DNA of 64,000 nt, taken from assembly GCF_020404405.1 (NCBI RefSeq), contig NZ_JAIZDA010000013.1:1-64000 (forward strand), written 5' to 3'. Shown piece by piece: positions 50,421-59,748 of this stretch. How positions within the stretch are numbered: position 1 is the stretch's first letter; each line of letters begins with the position of its first letter. The translations under genes were made by a program, and so were the position numbers. This stretch comes from Novosphingobium sp. FKTRR1. Its GTDB lineage: Bacteria > Pseudomonadota > Alphaproteobacteria > Sphingomonadales > Sphingomonadaceae. The notes beneath the pieces were generated by a model. That model did not search any database and had not been told where the DNA came from. It saw only the letters and a list, made by a program, of their open reading frames with translations.

Positions 50421-51254
50421 ATGAGCGACAGCTTGCGGACCTGGTTCAGCCAGCCGCTCGAAACCGTGGCGATCTGGTGGCGGGTGGAGCGCCCCGACGG
50501 GGTGACATTGGGCTTCACCAGCCATGATCGCGACCTGTTCTTTGCCGGGCTGGTCCATCGCACCGCACCCGGCATGGTCCCTTCGGCCATCCGCCGCACC
50601 GCCGATTTCGAAGCCGACAGCGCCGAAATCGCAGGCGCTCTGGCCCACGATTCGATCAACGAGGCGGATCTTGCCGCCGGGCGTTTTGACGGTGCGGCTG
50701 TCCAGATGGGCCTGATCGATTGGCAAAGCCTTGAACATACGCTGCTTTATGCAGGCACCATCGGCAGCGTCGGCCACGAAGGCGCAGGCTTCACCGCCGA
50801 ACTGCGCTCGGTGAAAGAGGTTCTGGCCCGAGAACTCGTGGTCCGTACCTCGCCCACCTGTCGCGCGGAGTTCTGCGGCACCGGCTGCACCCTGTCGGCT
50901 CCTCGCTTCACCCACGCAGCGACCGTTGCTGCCATTTCGGCCGATCGTGGCGCAGTCCAACTGGCCACCGGTTCTCCTGCAAGCGCCGATCTGCTGTTCG
51001 GAACCTTGCGCTGGCTCGATGGCCCGGAAGCGGGCCTGACCCGCCGGATCGACGAGACCGACGGACAATGGCTGATGCTTGATCGCCCGGTTGCCGATGG
51101 TGCCGATACCGGCCTTGCCGTGCTGCTACGCGAAGGTTGCGACCATACGATCGAGGCCTGCTCCACCCGCTTTGCCAATGCGGTGAATTTTCAGGGCGAG
51201 CCGTTCCTGCCGGGCAACGACCTGCTCACCAGCTATCCCTCGCCGCAGCCATGA
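50421..51254 (+). CDS. GTA gp13, tail hub protein (DUF2163)
   Basis: A 277-aa hub protein of the DUF2163/BR0599 family. Four cysteines, CRAEFCGTGC and GCDHTIEAC within the C-terminal half, with FANAVNFQGEPFLPGND, match the iron-sulfur-cluster binding hub seen in the RcGTA structure. Starts 2 nt after gp12 and overlaps gp14 by 4 bp. Confidence 0.9.
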   Translation: MSDSLRTWFSQPLETVAIWWRVERPDGVTLGFTSHDRDLFFAGLVHRTAPGMVPSAIRRTADFEADSAEIAGALAHDSINEADLAAGRFDGAAVQMGLIDWQSLEHTLLYAGTIGSVGHEGAGFTAELRSVKEVLARELVVRTSPTCRAEFCGTGCTLSAPRFTHAATVAAISADRGAVQLATGSPASADLLFGTLRWLDGPEAGLTRRIDETDGQWLMLDRPVADGADTGLAVLLREGCDHTIEACSTRFANAVNFQGEPFLPGNDLLTSYPSPQP

Positions 51255-51649
51255 ACGCCGCCCTTGCCGCTGCCGCGCATGGCCTGATCGGCGTGCGCTT
51301 TCGCCTGCACGGCCGCGATCCTGCCACCGGGCTCGACTGCGTGGGATTGGTCGCTGAGGCCATGCGCCGTGCAGGTTTCGCGCCGGTTGTGCCGATCGGA
51401 TACAGCTTGCGCAGTGCCGAGCCCGATCGCTTGCTGCCCTTTGCCCGGTTGAGCGGGCTTATCGCCGAACCACGCTCGCCCGATATCCTGCTCGTCCGGG
51501 TCAACGCCGTTCAGCAACACTTGCTGATCGCTACCGCAACAGGGTTCATCCACGCCCATGCCGGGATCGGGCGCGTGGTCCTGATGCCGGGCGCTTGCCC
51601 ATGGCCGATCGCGCGCGGCTGGCGCGTTTCGCATCACAAAGAGGACTGA
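51251..51649 (+). CDS. GTA gp14, NlpC/P60 cell-wall peptidase
   Basis: A 132-aa NlpC/P60-type cysteine peptidase for peptidoglycan penetration. Catalytic Cys in TGLDCVGLVAEAMRRAG, His in VQQHLLIATATGF and a likely polar third residue in FIHAHAGIGRV. ATG overlaps the gp13 stop. Confidence 0.9.
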   Translation: MNAALAAAAHGLIGVRFRLHGRDPATGLDCVGLVAEAMRRAGFAPVVPIGYSLRSAEPDRLLPFARLSGLIAEPRSPDILLVRVNAVQQHLLIATATGFIHAHAGIGRVVLMPGACPWPIARGWRVSHHKED

Positions 51650-51654
51650 CCGTC

Positions 51655-53865
51655 ATGGCTACGCTACTTCTGACCGTCGTCGGCACCGCTGTCGGCGGGC
51701 CGCTGGGCGGAGCGATCGGAGCACTGGTCGGCCGCGGGGTCGATTCCGCGATCATCGGCGGACGCAAGATCGAGGGGCCCCGGCTCAAGGAACTGGCGGT
51801 CCAGACCTCGAGCTACGGCACCGCACTCCCCCTCCATTTCGGCACCGTCCGCACCGCTGGCAGCGTGATCTGGTCGACCGATCTGGTCGAACATCGCACA
51901 AGCAACGGCGGGGGCAAAGGTCGCCCCTCGACCACCAGCTACAGCTACTCCGCTTCGTTTGCCGTCGCCGTTGCCTGCCGCCCGATCCTCGGCATCGGCA
52001 GGGTCTGGGCTGACGGCAATCTGCTGCGCGGTGCTGCCGGCGATCTCAAGTCAGCGGGAACGATGCGCATCCACACCGGCCACGGCGACCAAGCGTGCGA
52101 TCCGCTTATGGCGCAGGCCGAAGGCATGACGCGCTGCCCGGCGCACCGCCACAGCGCGTATGTGCTGTTCGAGGATCTTGACCTGACCGATTTCGGCAAC
52201 CGCCTGCCGTCGTTGACATTTGAGGTCATTGCCGACGCCCATGGGATCAGCGTGGCCGACATCGTCGGGGAAATCCTGCCCGATGCAAGTGTCACCGACC
52301 TTGCGACGCAGTTCGGTGGGTTCACGATCGATCAGGGCAGTGCCGGTGACACGTTGGCAACCCTATCGGAAGTCGCGCCGATGACTTGCGCCACGCAGGG
52401 TGACCGGCTCGCCATCGGGCCAGCCGCAGGCGCGCTTCCGAGCGCGCTGCCCATGTTGCCGCGCCCGGCCGCGAGCGAGGACCAGCAGGCCGATGCCGTC
52501 AAAGTGGCTGGCTGGTCGCGCAGCCGCGATCCCATGCCCGCCGTGCGCCTGTGCGGTCTGCGCTATTACGATACGGCGCGCGACTATCAGCCCGGGATGC
52601 AGCGGGGCATCGGCCGCTGCGAAGCGGGTAATCTGCGCACGATCGAGCTGCCCGCGACGATGGATGCGGCAGCGGCGCGAGCGTTTGCCGAAGCCGCATC
52701 GCGGCGTGCGGCAAGGCCGACCGACACCATAACGTATCGCATCACCGAAATCGCGACGTCGATCGGTCCCGGCACACTTGTGCGGACACCGGTTGCCGAT
52801 GGCGTTTGGCGGATAGACCGATGGGAGTGGCAAAAGGACGGCATATTGCTCGAACTGGTCGCCAGCGGACGCCGCCCGATGCCGGCCATCGCCATGGGAA
52901 CCGGCGACGCCGGCCGTGCCACGCCCAAGCCCGACCTGGCATTGCCCCCGACCATCCTGACCGCATTCGAGCTTCCGTGGGACGGCACTGGCTCGGGCAA
53001 CACCCCGGCCCTGTTCGCCGCCGCCTCGGCCGCCAGCGCGGGCTGGCGCGGCGCTGCTCTGTTCGTTGCACCGACAGGCGATGACGGCACGCTGCTGAAC
53101 CTAGCCAGCACCAACCGAATCAGAGCGATCAGCGGGCAGACGCAAACCATCCTGGCCAATGCCTCGCCACTGCTGATCGACCGTGGCAACACGCTTGATG
53201 TCGCGCTTGATGGCGCGGACCTCGAATTGGCCGATGCCACCCTTGCCCAGTTGCTGCAGGGTGCCAACCGCGCGCTGGTCGGCCGCGAGATCATCCAGTT
53301 CGGCACCGCCCACCCCCTTGGCGGAGGCGTGTGGCGCCTCGGCACACTGCTGCGCGGTCGCGGTGGGACCGAAGCGGCGGTAGCCAGCCACCACATCGGT
53401 GAACGCTTCGTTCTGCTGGACGGAAACCTCACACCGATCGACCCGACCTTGGTCGCCGATCCCGCAACCGCCCGAATTGTCGCGCTCGGACTGGGCGATG
53501 ACAGCGCGGTTCATCAACCGATCGTCACTGCAGGTGCAACTTTGCAGGCACTCTCTCCGGTCCACGGCAAAGTAACCAGAACGAGCGATGGCGGTGTTCA
53601 GGTGATCTGGACGCGGCGCGCGCGCGGAAGCTGGATGTGGCCGGACGCGGTTGAGACCGCGCTCAACGAAGAGCGCGAGTTGTACCAGATCAGTTACGGG
53701 GACGACTCATCGCCTGTGCGCATCTGGCAAGTGACCGCCCCGGTCGTGAACTTCACCGCAGCCGATCTGGCCGACCTGTCGGCCACTGGTGCACCGAACA
53801 GATTGCAGGTGCGTCAGTTGGGCAGGGGCTTGCCATCGCCGCCCCTGTCGCTTGCCCTGCCCTGA
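51655..53865 (+). CDS. GTA gp15-like tail tip (megatron) protein, short form
   Basis: A 736-aa tail tip protein. A glycine-rich hydrophobic N-terminus (TVVGTAVGGPLGGAIGALVGRGVD) is followed by the phage-tail_3 type baseplate core (IEGPRLKELAVQTSSYGTALPLHFG, SFAVAVACRPILGIGRVWADG) and C-terminal fibronectin-like beta regions. RcGTA gp15 is longer because it includes a TIM barrel; that part is missing here. ATG at 51655 after GAGGA. Confidence 0.88.
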   Translation: MATLLLTVVGTAVGGPLGGAIGALVGRGVDSAIIGGRKIEGPRLKELAVQTSSYGTALPLHFGTVRTAGSVIWSTDLVEHRTSNGGGKGRPSTTSYSYSASFAVAVACRPILGIGRVWADGNLLRGAAGDLKSAGTMRIHTGHGDQACDPLMAQAEGMTRCPAHRHSAYVLFEDLDLTDFGNRLPSLTFEVIADAHGISVADIVGEILPDASVTDLATQFGGFTIDQGSAGDTLATLSEVAPMTCATQGDRLAIGPAAGALPSALPMLPRPAASEDQQADAVKVAGWSRSRDPMPAVRLCGLRYYDTARDYQPGMQRGIGRCEAGNLRTIELPATMDAAAARAFAEAASRRAARPTDTITYRITEIATSIGPGTLVRTPVADGVWRIDRWEWQKDGILLELVASGRRPMPAIAMGTGDAGRATPKPDLALPPTILTAFELPWDGTGSGNTPALFAAASAASAGWRGAALFVAPTGDDGTLLNLASTNRIRAISGQTQTILANASPLLIDRGNTLDVALDGADLELADATLAQLLQGANRALVGREIIQFGTAHPLGGGVWRLGTLLRGRGGTEAAVASHHIGERFVLLDGNLTPIDPTLVADPATARIVALGLGDDSAVHQPIVTAGATLQALSPVHGKVTRTSDGGVQVIWTRRARGSWMWPDAVETALNEERELYQISYGDDSSPVRIWQVTAPVVNFTAADLADLSATGAPNRLQVRQLGRGLPSPPLSLALP

Positions 53866-53910
53866 CCGCCACCTTGTCCGCCAGATATGCCGAACAAAGG
53901 AACTTACGCG

Positions 53911-54369
53911 ATGACCGATGCCCTGAACTTCTCCTCCACCGCGCCCCGATTTGCTCTTCCCCTGCTGTTCTCCGGGCAGAGCCAGAAGGAAGTCACGGTC
54001 AACGAAGCGCTCGTTCTGACCGATCTTCTGCTTCACCCGGTTGTCCAGGGCACCGCCCTCGCCCCGCCATCTGCGCCGACCGCCGGGCAAAGCTGGATCG
54101 TCGGCTCCGGCGCGACCGACGCCTTTGCCGGACACGACGCCGCAATCGTTGCCTGGACCGAGGGCGGATGGCGTTTCATCGCACCGCAGCAAGGTTTGAA
54201 GGTCTATGACATCGCCCACGCCTGCTTCCGCGTATTCACCGATACATGGGTGTTGCCAAGTGCCCCGGCCAACCCGAGCGGCGGGACTGTCATCGACTCA
54301 CAAGCAAGGACAGCGCTGACAAGCCTGCTTGCGCTACTTCGGGACTCCGGTATTCTGACGTCATCCTGA
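53911..54369 (+). CDS. DUF2793 protein, GTA-associated
   Basis: A 152-aa DUF2793 protein: LPLLFSGQSQKEVTVNEALVLTDLLLHPVVQG and PTAGQSWIVGSGATDAFAGHDAAIVAWTEGGWRFIAPQQG. The DUF2793 fold occurs in RcGTA head spikes (GhsB), so it is a likely surface-binding fibre or spike. It closes the cluster, 45 nt after gp15. A 201-bp non-coding region to the OmpA gene follows. Confidence 0.85.
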   Translation: MTDALNFSSTAPRFALPLLFSGQSQKEVTVNEALVLTDLLLHPVVQGTALAPPSAPTAGQSWIVGSGATDAFAGHDAAIVAWTEGGWRFIAPQQGLKVYDIAHACFRVFTDTWVLPSAPANPSGGTVIDSQARTALTSLLALLRDSGILTSS

Positions 54370-54570
54370 TCACGACTTGGGGAGAATCGCGGCCGATCTT
54401 TGAACCAACCGGCAACTTGGGTTCGCGGTTTGTGTTCGCAGATGCGAAAAATCGGCAAAACAGTGATCAATGTGCAACAGTGGCCGTGCTTGCGCGCTTG
54501 CATGAATAAGCTAGAAACGGTAAGCAAGGCCAAAGACGTGGCTCGAATTCGCTCTAAAGGGGAAACGTAA

Positions 54571-55671
54571 ATGCGGAAATTAGCCCTCGGCTTTGCCTTG
54601 GCGTCTACCGTCCTGGCAACGCCAGCTCTTGCTAAGGACAAGGCCTGGTATCTTGAAGTCGATGCCGGTGCGATCATCGTCAAGGACGCGGCGATCACGG
54701 CGGTAAGCGGCAGCAAGGCCGGTACTGTCACCAACAAGACCGGCTCCGATTTTGGCACCGCGATCGGTTACGACTTCGGTCATTTCCGCCTCGAAACCGA
54801 AGTCAGCTACCGTCGCGCCCGGTTCAAGACCCTTGACGTTGGCGCAGCAAGCTACTCGCATGATGCCGGTACGCTTGGTGGTTCGAGCAAGGCGCTTGCC
54901 GTCCTCGAGAACGTGCTGATCGACTTCGGTCCCGATGATGGCCTGCAGGGCTTCGTGGGCGCCGGCTTCGGTGTCGCTCGTGTTCGCTACAACCTCGCGA
55001 ACTCGCCTTACGGCATCGCCGATTCCAACTCGCGCGCAGCGTATCAGTTCATCGCTGGTGTTCGTGCGCCGCTGACGAAGGACATCGATGTCGGCCTGAA
55101 GTATGTCTACTTCAGCACCGAGAAGTTCAAGCTCGACACCGGTTCGGCATGGGGCTCGAACCAGGTCAGCACGCGTTACCAGTCGCACTCGCTGCTGGGT
55201 ACGCTGACGTACAACTTCGGTGGTGCACCGGCACCGGCACCCGAACCGGCGCCTGAGCCGGCTCCGCCGCCGCCGCCCCCGCCGCCGCCGCCTCCCCCGC
55301 CGCCGCCGCCGCCGCCGGTTTGCGAAAAGGGTCCGTACATCGTGTTCTTCGACTGGGATAAGTCGGATATCACGCCGGAAGCTTCGACCATTCTCGACAA
55401 CGCCATCACGGCTTACGGCAACTGCGCGTCGGTTCCGATCCAGCTCGCTGGTTACGCTGACCGTTCGGGCAAGCCGAAGTACAACGTTGCGCTCTCGCAG
55501 CGTCGTAACACTTCGGTCACGACCTACCTGACTGCGCACGGCGTTCCCGCCGCTGCGATCAGCAGCCAGGCCTTTGGTGAGGCCAACCCGCGCGTTCCGA
55601 CCGCCGACGGCGTTCGCGAACTCCAGAACCGTCGCGTGGAAATCACGTACGGTCCAGGTTCGGGCATGTAA
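54571..55671 (+). CDS. OmpA-family outer-membrane protein with polyproline linker
   Basis: A 366-aa OmpA-type protein: signal peptide (ATPALA), an 8-stranded beta-barrel (about 24-215), a linker with PAPAPEPAPEPA then 18 consecutive prolines (232-249), and the OmpA C-terminal peptidoglycan-binding domain (VFFDWDKSDITPEA, GYADRSGKPKYNVALSQRR, FGEANPRVPTADG, NRRVEI). AAAGGGGA is the ribosome site. Codons are highly optimised, as for an abundant porin. It anchors the outer membrane to the wall. Confidence 0.93.
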   Translation: MRKLALGFALASTVLATPALAKDKAWYLEVDAGAIIVKDAAITAVSGSKAGTVTNKTGSDFGTAIGYDFGHFRLETEVSYRRARFKTLDVGAASYSHDAGTLGGSSKALAVLENVLIDFGPDDGLQGFVGAGFGVARVRYNLANSPYGIADSNSRAAYQFIAGVRAPLTKDIDVGLKYVYFSTEKFKLDTGSAWGSNQVSTRYQSHSLLGTLTYNFGGAPAPAPEPAPEPAPPPPPPPPPPPPPPPPPPVCEKGPYIVFFDWDKSDITPEASTILDNAITAYGNCASVPIQLAGYADRSGKPKYNVALSQRRNTSVTTYLTAHGVPAAAISSQAFGEANPRVPTADGVRELQNRRVEITYGPGSGM

Positions 55672-55699
55672 TTCAGGATTTATTTATCCTGAGCGAGTG

Positions 55700-55726
55700 G
55701 GGGCCGGAGCAATCCGGCCCCTTTTT
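55700..55726 (+). terminator. Intrinsic terminator of the OmpA gene
   Basis: GGGGCCGGA (55700-55708) pairs perfectly with TCCGGCCCC (55713-55721) around GCAA, followed by TTTTT. Confidence 0.93.
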
Positions 55727-55762
55727 CGTTAGTGTGCCAAGAGCAACCAAAAGGAACGGCAC

Positions 55763-56302
55763 ATGGTAACGCACCTGAACACGTCAAAGTGGCTTCTGCT
55801 TGTCGGCACCGTGCTGGTGACCGGCGCTTGCGCCACTGCTGGCATCGCCCCATCCACGATCGGTCATGCGCAGCTTGTCACGCCCGACGGCCGCGCCGTC
55901 GGAGAAGCTGTGCTGCATGACACCAAAGGGCAAGTTAGCGTGACCATCACCGCACATGACCTTGCCGCGGGACCGCATGGGCTGCACCTGCATGCGGTGG
56001 GCAAATGCGAAGGGCCTGCCTTCGCCAGTGCCGGGCCGCACCTTAACCCCGGCAATCACCAACACGGTTCACTTAACCCGGCGGGCACCCATCTTGGTGA
56101 TCTGCCCAATCTGGTTATCGCCGCAGACGGCAAGGGCTCGGTGACATTCAGCTTGCCCGGCAGCCAGTCCGACACCACGGCCGCGCTGTTCGATGCCGAT
56201 GGCAGCGCAATCGTGGTGCACGCAACGCAAGACGATTACCTTACCGATCCGAGCGGCAACAGCGGCGCCCGGATCGCATGCGGCACAGTCATGCCCGGCT
56301 GA
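55763..56302 (+). CDS. sodC: Cu/Zn superoxide dismutase, lipoprotein
   Basis: A 179-aa periplasmic Cu/Zn superoxide dismutase. The lipobox VTGAC (lipidated Cys 23) anchors it to a membrane. Copper ligands HLHAVG, the bridging and zinc histidines in GPHLNPGNHQHG, HLGDLPNL and the copper His in IVVHATQDDY are all present, with a disulfide between C in GKCEGP and C in ARIACG. AAGGAA ribosome site. Confidence 0.93.
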   Translation: MVTHLNTSKWLLLVGTVLVTGACATAGIAPSTIGHAQLVTPDGRAVGEAVLHDTKGQVSVTITAHDLAAGPHGLHLHAVGKCEGPAFASAGPHLNPGNHQHGSLNPAGTHLGDLPNLVIAADGKGSVTFSLPGSQSDTTAALFDADGSAIVVHATQDDYLTDPSGNSGARIACGTVMPG

Positions 56303-56309
56303 GCGCGAC

Positions 56310-56344
56310 AAAAGTCCGGCGCGGGATCAAACCTTGCGCCGGAC
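56310..56344 (-). terminator. Intrinsic terminator of the MFS gene
   Basis: On the minus strand GTCCGGCGC pairs with GCGCCGGAC (56314-56322 with 56336-56344), followed leftward by TTTTG. It overlaps the MFS stop region and lies between the convergent sodC and MFS genes. Confidence 0.7.
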
Positions 56345-57922
56345 CAGATCGCGCCACGAAATGTACAGCGCGATCAATGCCAGCGGAATGACCAGCGCCA
56401 TGCAGCCAAGGCCGAGCCGCTGGCTGCCCAGCGCAATCGACAGCCGCCCGGCCATGTAGGGACCAAGCGCGAGGCCGATGATCGTCGAGCCCAGGAACAG
56501 AGATGCGGTAGCTGTCGCCCGCACCCGCGCGGGCACGATGTTGACGATCGTCCCCGACCCGTTGCCGATCGCGGCGCTCAACAAGAACCACAGTGGAAAT
56601 ATGGTGAGGTAGAGAATGGCGAGCGAATCCGTGATCAGCAACAAGCCGAACGGAATCAACGCCAGCGTCGCTGCGCCCATGATCAGCAGTACCCGCCGCG
56701 CGTTGTGGCCCGGCCCGGCGATGCGATCGCCCAGCATCCCGCCGAAGATTGCCCCCAAGGCCCCGCCGGCCGCAGCCCCGCCACCAACAAACAGCGCAAC
56801 TTGTGCAGGCGATGCGCCATAGGCCTGGATCACATAGAGCGGTCCGAACGCCGACATGGCATAGCTCAACATCGTGATCAGGCCGTACCCGACGTTGAGG
56901 CCGACGACCGCAGGCGCGCCCCATATCTCTGAAAAGGCATCGGGATCATCCCCGCGCAGCGCGATCACCCACGATGCCACCGCATAGACGCCGATGCCCA
57001 GCGCCATCCATTGCACCGGATCGCCCAACAAGGTCGACAACAGCGCGACCGCCCCTGCGACCAGTGCCAGCAAGGCAACGTTGCCGAATAGCGCACGCGG
57101 CCCACGCCGGGCGGCTGACGCCAGTGTAAAGGGCGGAACGATTGATCCAAGATCGCGGGCAAACGCGGCAAAAGCTTCACGCGCGGGGGGAATCGCAGCC
57201 GAAGGCGATGCCTCGAAGCGGCCGCGCACCGGTTCGCGCAAAGTCCGCACCCACAAAGCCAACAGCAAGCCGGGCGCACCCACCGCAAGGAAAGCCGCCT
57301 GCCATCCGGCCAGCCCCAGCGGCGCCGTACCCGGCGCAAAGGCGTGGTTCCACGCGCCTGCCAGAGCGGTCCCGAGCGACAGCGCCACGCCGCCGCCCAG
57401 ATAGATGCCGGTGGAGAATATCGCCACGGCCGTCGCCCGGCGACGCGGCGGAAAATAGTCGGACAGCAGCGAATAGGCAGTGGGCCCTGCAGTCGCCTCG
57501 CCCACGCCGACGCCGATCCTGGCCACGCCAAGTTGCCAGAAATTGAGCGCCATGCCGCACATCATGGTCATTGCCGACCAGGTTGCGAGGCCCAGCGCCA
57601 GCAATCCGGTGCGCGACCAGCGATCGGCAAGCTTGCCCAGCGGAATGCCGAACACGGCATAGAACACGCCGAACGCAGTGCCGTACAGAAAGCCGAACTG
57701 GCTGTCAGAGATCGCCAGATCGCGCTTGATGTCCACCGCCAGAATGGTGAGCATCTGGCGGTCGATGAAATTCAAGGCATAGACCAGCACCAGCACCGCC
57801 AGCGCATACCAGCCATAAGCGTTGCTGACGCCCGGCGTGGTGCCCGCAGTCGACGCCACCGGCGCCGCAATTCGTGTCAGACGGGCAGTGTTGTCACCCT
57901 CCGCCTCCGTAAACCGTTCCAT
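56327..57922 (-). CDS. MFS transporter (spinster-like)
   Basis: A 531-aa 12-helix major facilitator. LVYALNFIDRQMLTILAVDIKRDLAISDSQFGFLYG and GKLADRWSRT (loop 2-3 motif A), RIGVGVGEATAGPTAYSLLSDYF point to the spinster-like group that exports lipids or drugs. The start overlaps queC by 29 bp, so both are on one leftward transcript. Substrate unknown. Confidence 0.9.
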   Translation of the reverse strand: MERFTEAEGDNTARLTRIAAPVASTAGTTPGVSNAYGWYALAVLVLVYALNFIDRQMLTILAVDIKRDLAISDSQFGFLYGTAFGVFYAVFGIPLGKLADRWSRTGLLALGLATWSAMTMMCGMALNFWQLGVARIGVGVGEATAGPTAYSLLSDYFPPRRRATAVAIFSTGIYLGGGVALSLGTALAGAWNHAFAPGTAPLGLAGWQAAFLAVGAPGLLLALWVRTLREPVRGRFEASPSAAIPPAREAFAAFARDLGSIVPPFTLASAARRGPRALFGNVALLALVAGAVALLSTLLGDPVQWMALGIGVYAVASWVIALRGDDPDAFSEIWGAPAVVGLNVGYGLITMLSYAMSAFGPLYVIQAYGASPAQVALFVGGGAAAGGALGAIFGGMLGDRIAGPGHNARRVLLIMGAATLALIPFGLLLITDSLAILYLTIFPLWFLLSAAIGNGSGTIVNIVPARVRATATASLFLGSTIIGLALGPYMAGRLSIALGSQRLGLGCMALVIPLALIALYISWRDLVRRKV

Positions 57923-58598
57923 CCTCTATCCCCGCTTCTGCGAATCCCGCGCGCCGCAGACGGCAGCTGTCGCATGCGCCGCAGGCACGGCCATCGGGGA
58001 GCGGATCGTAGCACGACCAGCTGTCCCCGGGGTCGAGCCCGAGACGCGCCGCCTCGCGCGCGATTTCGCTTTTTTTCAGGTATTGCAGCGGTGCATGCAC
58101 CGTGACCGTGCCGCCTTCGCTCCCGTATCGGGTGGCGACGCGCGCAAGATTCTGGAAGCCGTCGATGAATTCGGGACGGCAATCGGGGTAGCCGGAATAA
58201 TCGAGCGCGTTGACGCCGATGAACAGATCCTTCGAGCCCGCTGCTTCTGCCCAGGCAAGCGCGAGCGACAGGAACACCAGATTGCGCGCGGGCACATAAG
58301 TGACCGGAATTTCGTCGGTCAGCCCGTCCTTGGGCACGTCGATGGCATCGGTCAGCGCCGAGCCACCGAACAGCCGCAGATCGAGCGGCAGCACCACATG
58401 GCGCTCCACCCCGATCCGCGCCGCCACTTTGCGCGCGGCATCCAGTTCCACGCGGTGACGCTGGTTGTAGTCGATGGTCAGCGCGGCGACACGAAAGCCC
58501 TGCTCACGCGCCAATGCGGTGCAGACCATCGAATCAAGGCCACCCGAAAGCAGCACTACCGCAAGCGGCTGGGCCGTCTGGCCGGAAAGTTCCGTCAT
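57894..58598 (-). CDS. queC: 7-cyano-7-deazaguanine synthase
   Basis: A 234-aa QueC, converting 7-carboxy-7-deazaguanine to preQ0 for queuosine tRNA modification, using ATP and ammonia. PP-loop VVLLSGGLDSMV near the N-terminus; zinc cysteines in SCYDPLPDGRACGACDSCRLR; VPARNLVFLSLALAWAEA and IGVNALDYSGYPDCRPEFI are diagnostic. ATG at 58598. Downstream MFS gene overlaps. Confidence 0.95.
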   Translation of the reverse strand: MTELSGQTAQPLAVVLLSGGLDSMVCTALAREQGFRVAALTIDYNQRHRVELDAARKVAARIGVERHVVLPLDLRLFGGSALTDAIDVPKDGLTDEIPVTYVPARNLVFLSLALAWAEAAGSKDLFIGVNALDYSGYPDCRPEFIDGFQNLARVATRYGSEGGTVTVHAPLQYLKKSEIAREAARLGLDPGDSWSCYDPLPDGRACGACDSCRLRRAGFAEAGIEDGTVYGGGG

Positions 58599-58721
58599 CG
58601 CCAAGGCTTACCGGTGCACGCGACGGCTGGCAATGGGCGTCAGGCCGGGAATGGTGGAACCGGACGATCGCGAGCCGCCGCAATGCCGGTCGGCAGCCAC
58701 GGCCATACCTCAGGCCATGAC

Positions 58722-59543
58722 TCAGACATCGAGCCGGAAATGGAACATGCGGCTCGGCCCGTCCTCGGGAAGGACGAACAGTTCGCGCCCCTCGATCGCC
58801 ATGCCCTCGCCGGTATAGGGGCCGCCCCGCCCGAATGGCCGGATGGGCCCGATCGCGCCTGTGCGCAAGGTCCGCGCGATCTTCAACGTTGGCCAATCGA
58901 TCCAGTCGACGGTTCCACTGACCCAGCTGACGTTACCGCCCGCAACCAGTTGGCCGCCGACGAACTTCATGTCCTGAAAATGGGTCTGCGAAGGATTGGG
59001 CACCACCTTGACCAGCCGATTGCTGGCCAGATCAAAGACATAGAGCAACTGGCTATCCCAATTGCCCGCAACCAGCGTACGTTCCGAAGCGGCCACGCAG
59101 CCCAGATGGTCGGCAACGCTGAATTTGCGGCGTATTTGCAGACTGTCGGCATCGATCTCGACCAGCACCGCCGAACTGTTCGGCTTCAACTCGGCCACGG
59201 GCACCCAGATCGAATGCCCGGAAATCGAGATGCCGCCGGGATGATAACGGTCTCCGTCGGTCAGTTCCAACCGCAGCAAAAACTGCCCGGACGCCCGGTC
59301 GAACGCGTGGATATAGCCCCTGTGGTTCGTCTGATCGACCGATGTGACCCAAATCCGCCTGTCGTCGAGCGCCAAACCCTGCACATGGAACAGTTCGCCA
59401 TCAAGCCTGAGCGCGCCGAGGAGGTGTGCATGCTCGATCGGTCCGACCGACTGGCGCGGCGTCGCCGCCACGGAAAGGCACGACACCACCAGAAACAGCG
59501 TGGTCAGCCCCGTTCGTATAACCTTGCGGATCATCCGGATCAT
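58722..59543 (-). CDS. Exported DUF6454-like beta-propeller protein
   Basis: A 273-aa exported protein: N-terminal signal (TGLTTLFLVVSCLSVAA) and repeated segments that look like propeller blades (FHVQGLALDDRRIWVTSVDQ; HPGGISISGHSIWVPVAEL; GCVAASERTLVAGNWDSQLLYVFD; YTGEGMAIEGRELFVLPEDG). Resembles the DUF6454 family. Start ATG at 59543; 59534 is also possible. Function unknown. Confidence 0.72.
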   Translation of the reverse strand: MIRMIRKVIRTGLTTLFLVVSCLSVAATPRQSVGPIEHAHLLGALRLDGELFHVQGLALDDRRIWVTSVDQTNHRGYIHAFDRASGQFLLRLELTDGDRYHPGGISISGHSIWVPVAELKPNSSAVLVEIDADSLQIRRKFSVADHLGCVAASERTLVAGNWDSQLLYVFDLASNRLVKVVPNPSQTHFQDMKFVGGQLVAGGNVSWVSGTVDWIDWPTLKIARTLRTGAIGPIRPFGRGGPYTGEGMAIEGRELFVLPEDGPSRMFHFRLDV

Positions 59544-59748
59544 CTGGTTCTTGCCCCCGCAGAACACTCTTGTCTGCGGGCCCATGACGATCATGTTGGT
59601 CAGGACAATTGCACTTCGCGGCAATTGTCGGCTGAATGCAATATTTCATCGGAAATAGTGCAAATCCGCACAATAATACGCATTCATACGCAAGCGACAA
59701 TCGCCAGCCATAAGATCACCGGCCCCGAAGCTGCTGTTCCGCTCGGGC

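Noticed and set aside
39914..54369. Active prophage.
   Set aside because: No integrase, repressor, replication, lysis cassette or attachment repeats; gene order and sizes match a gene transfer agent.
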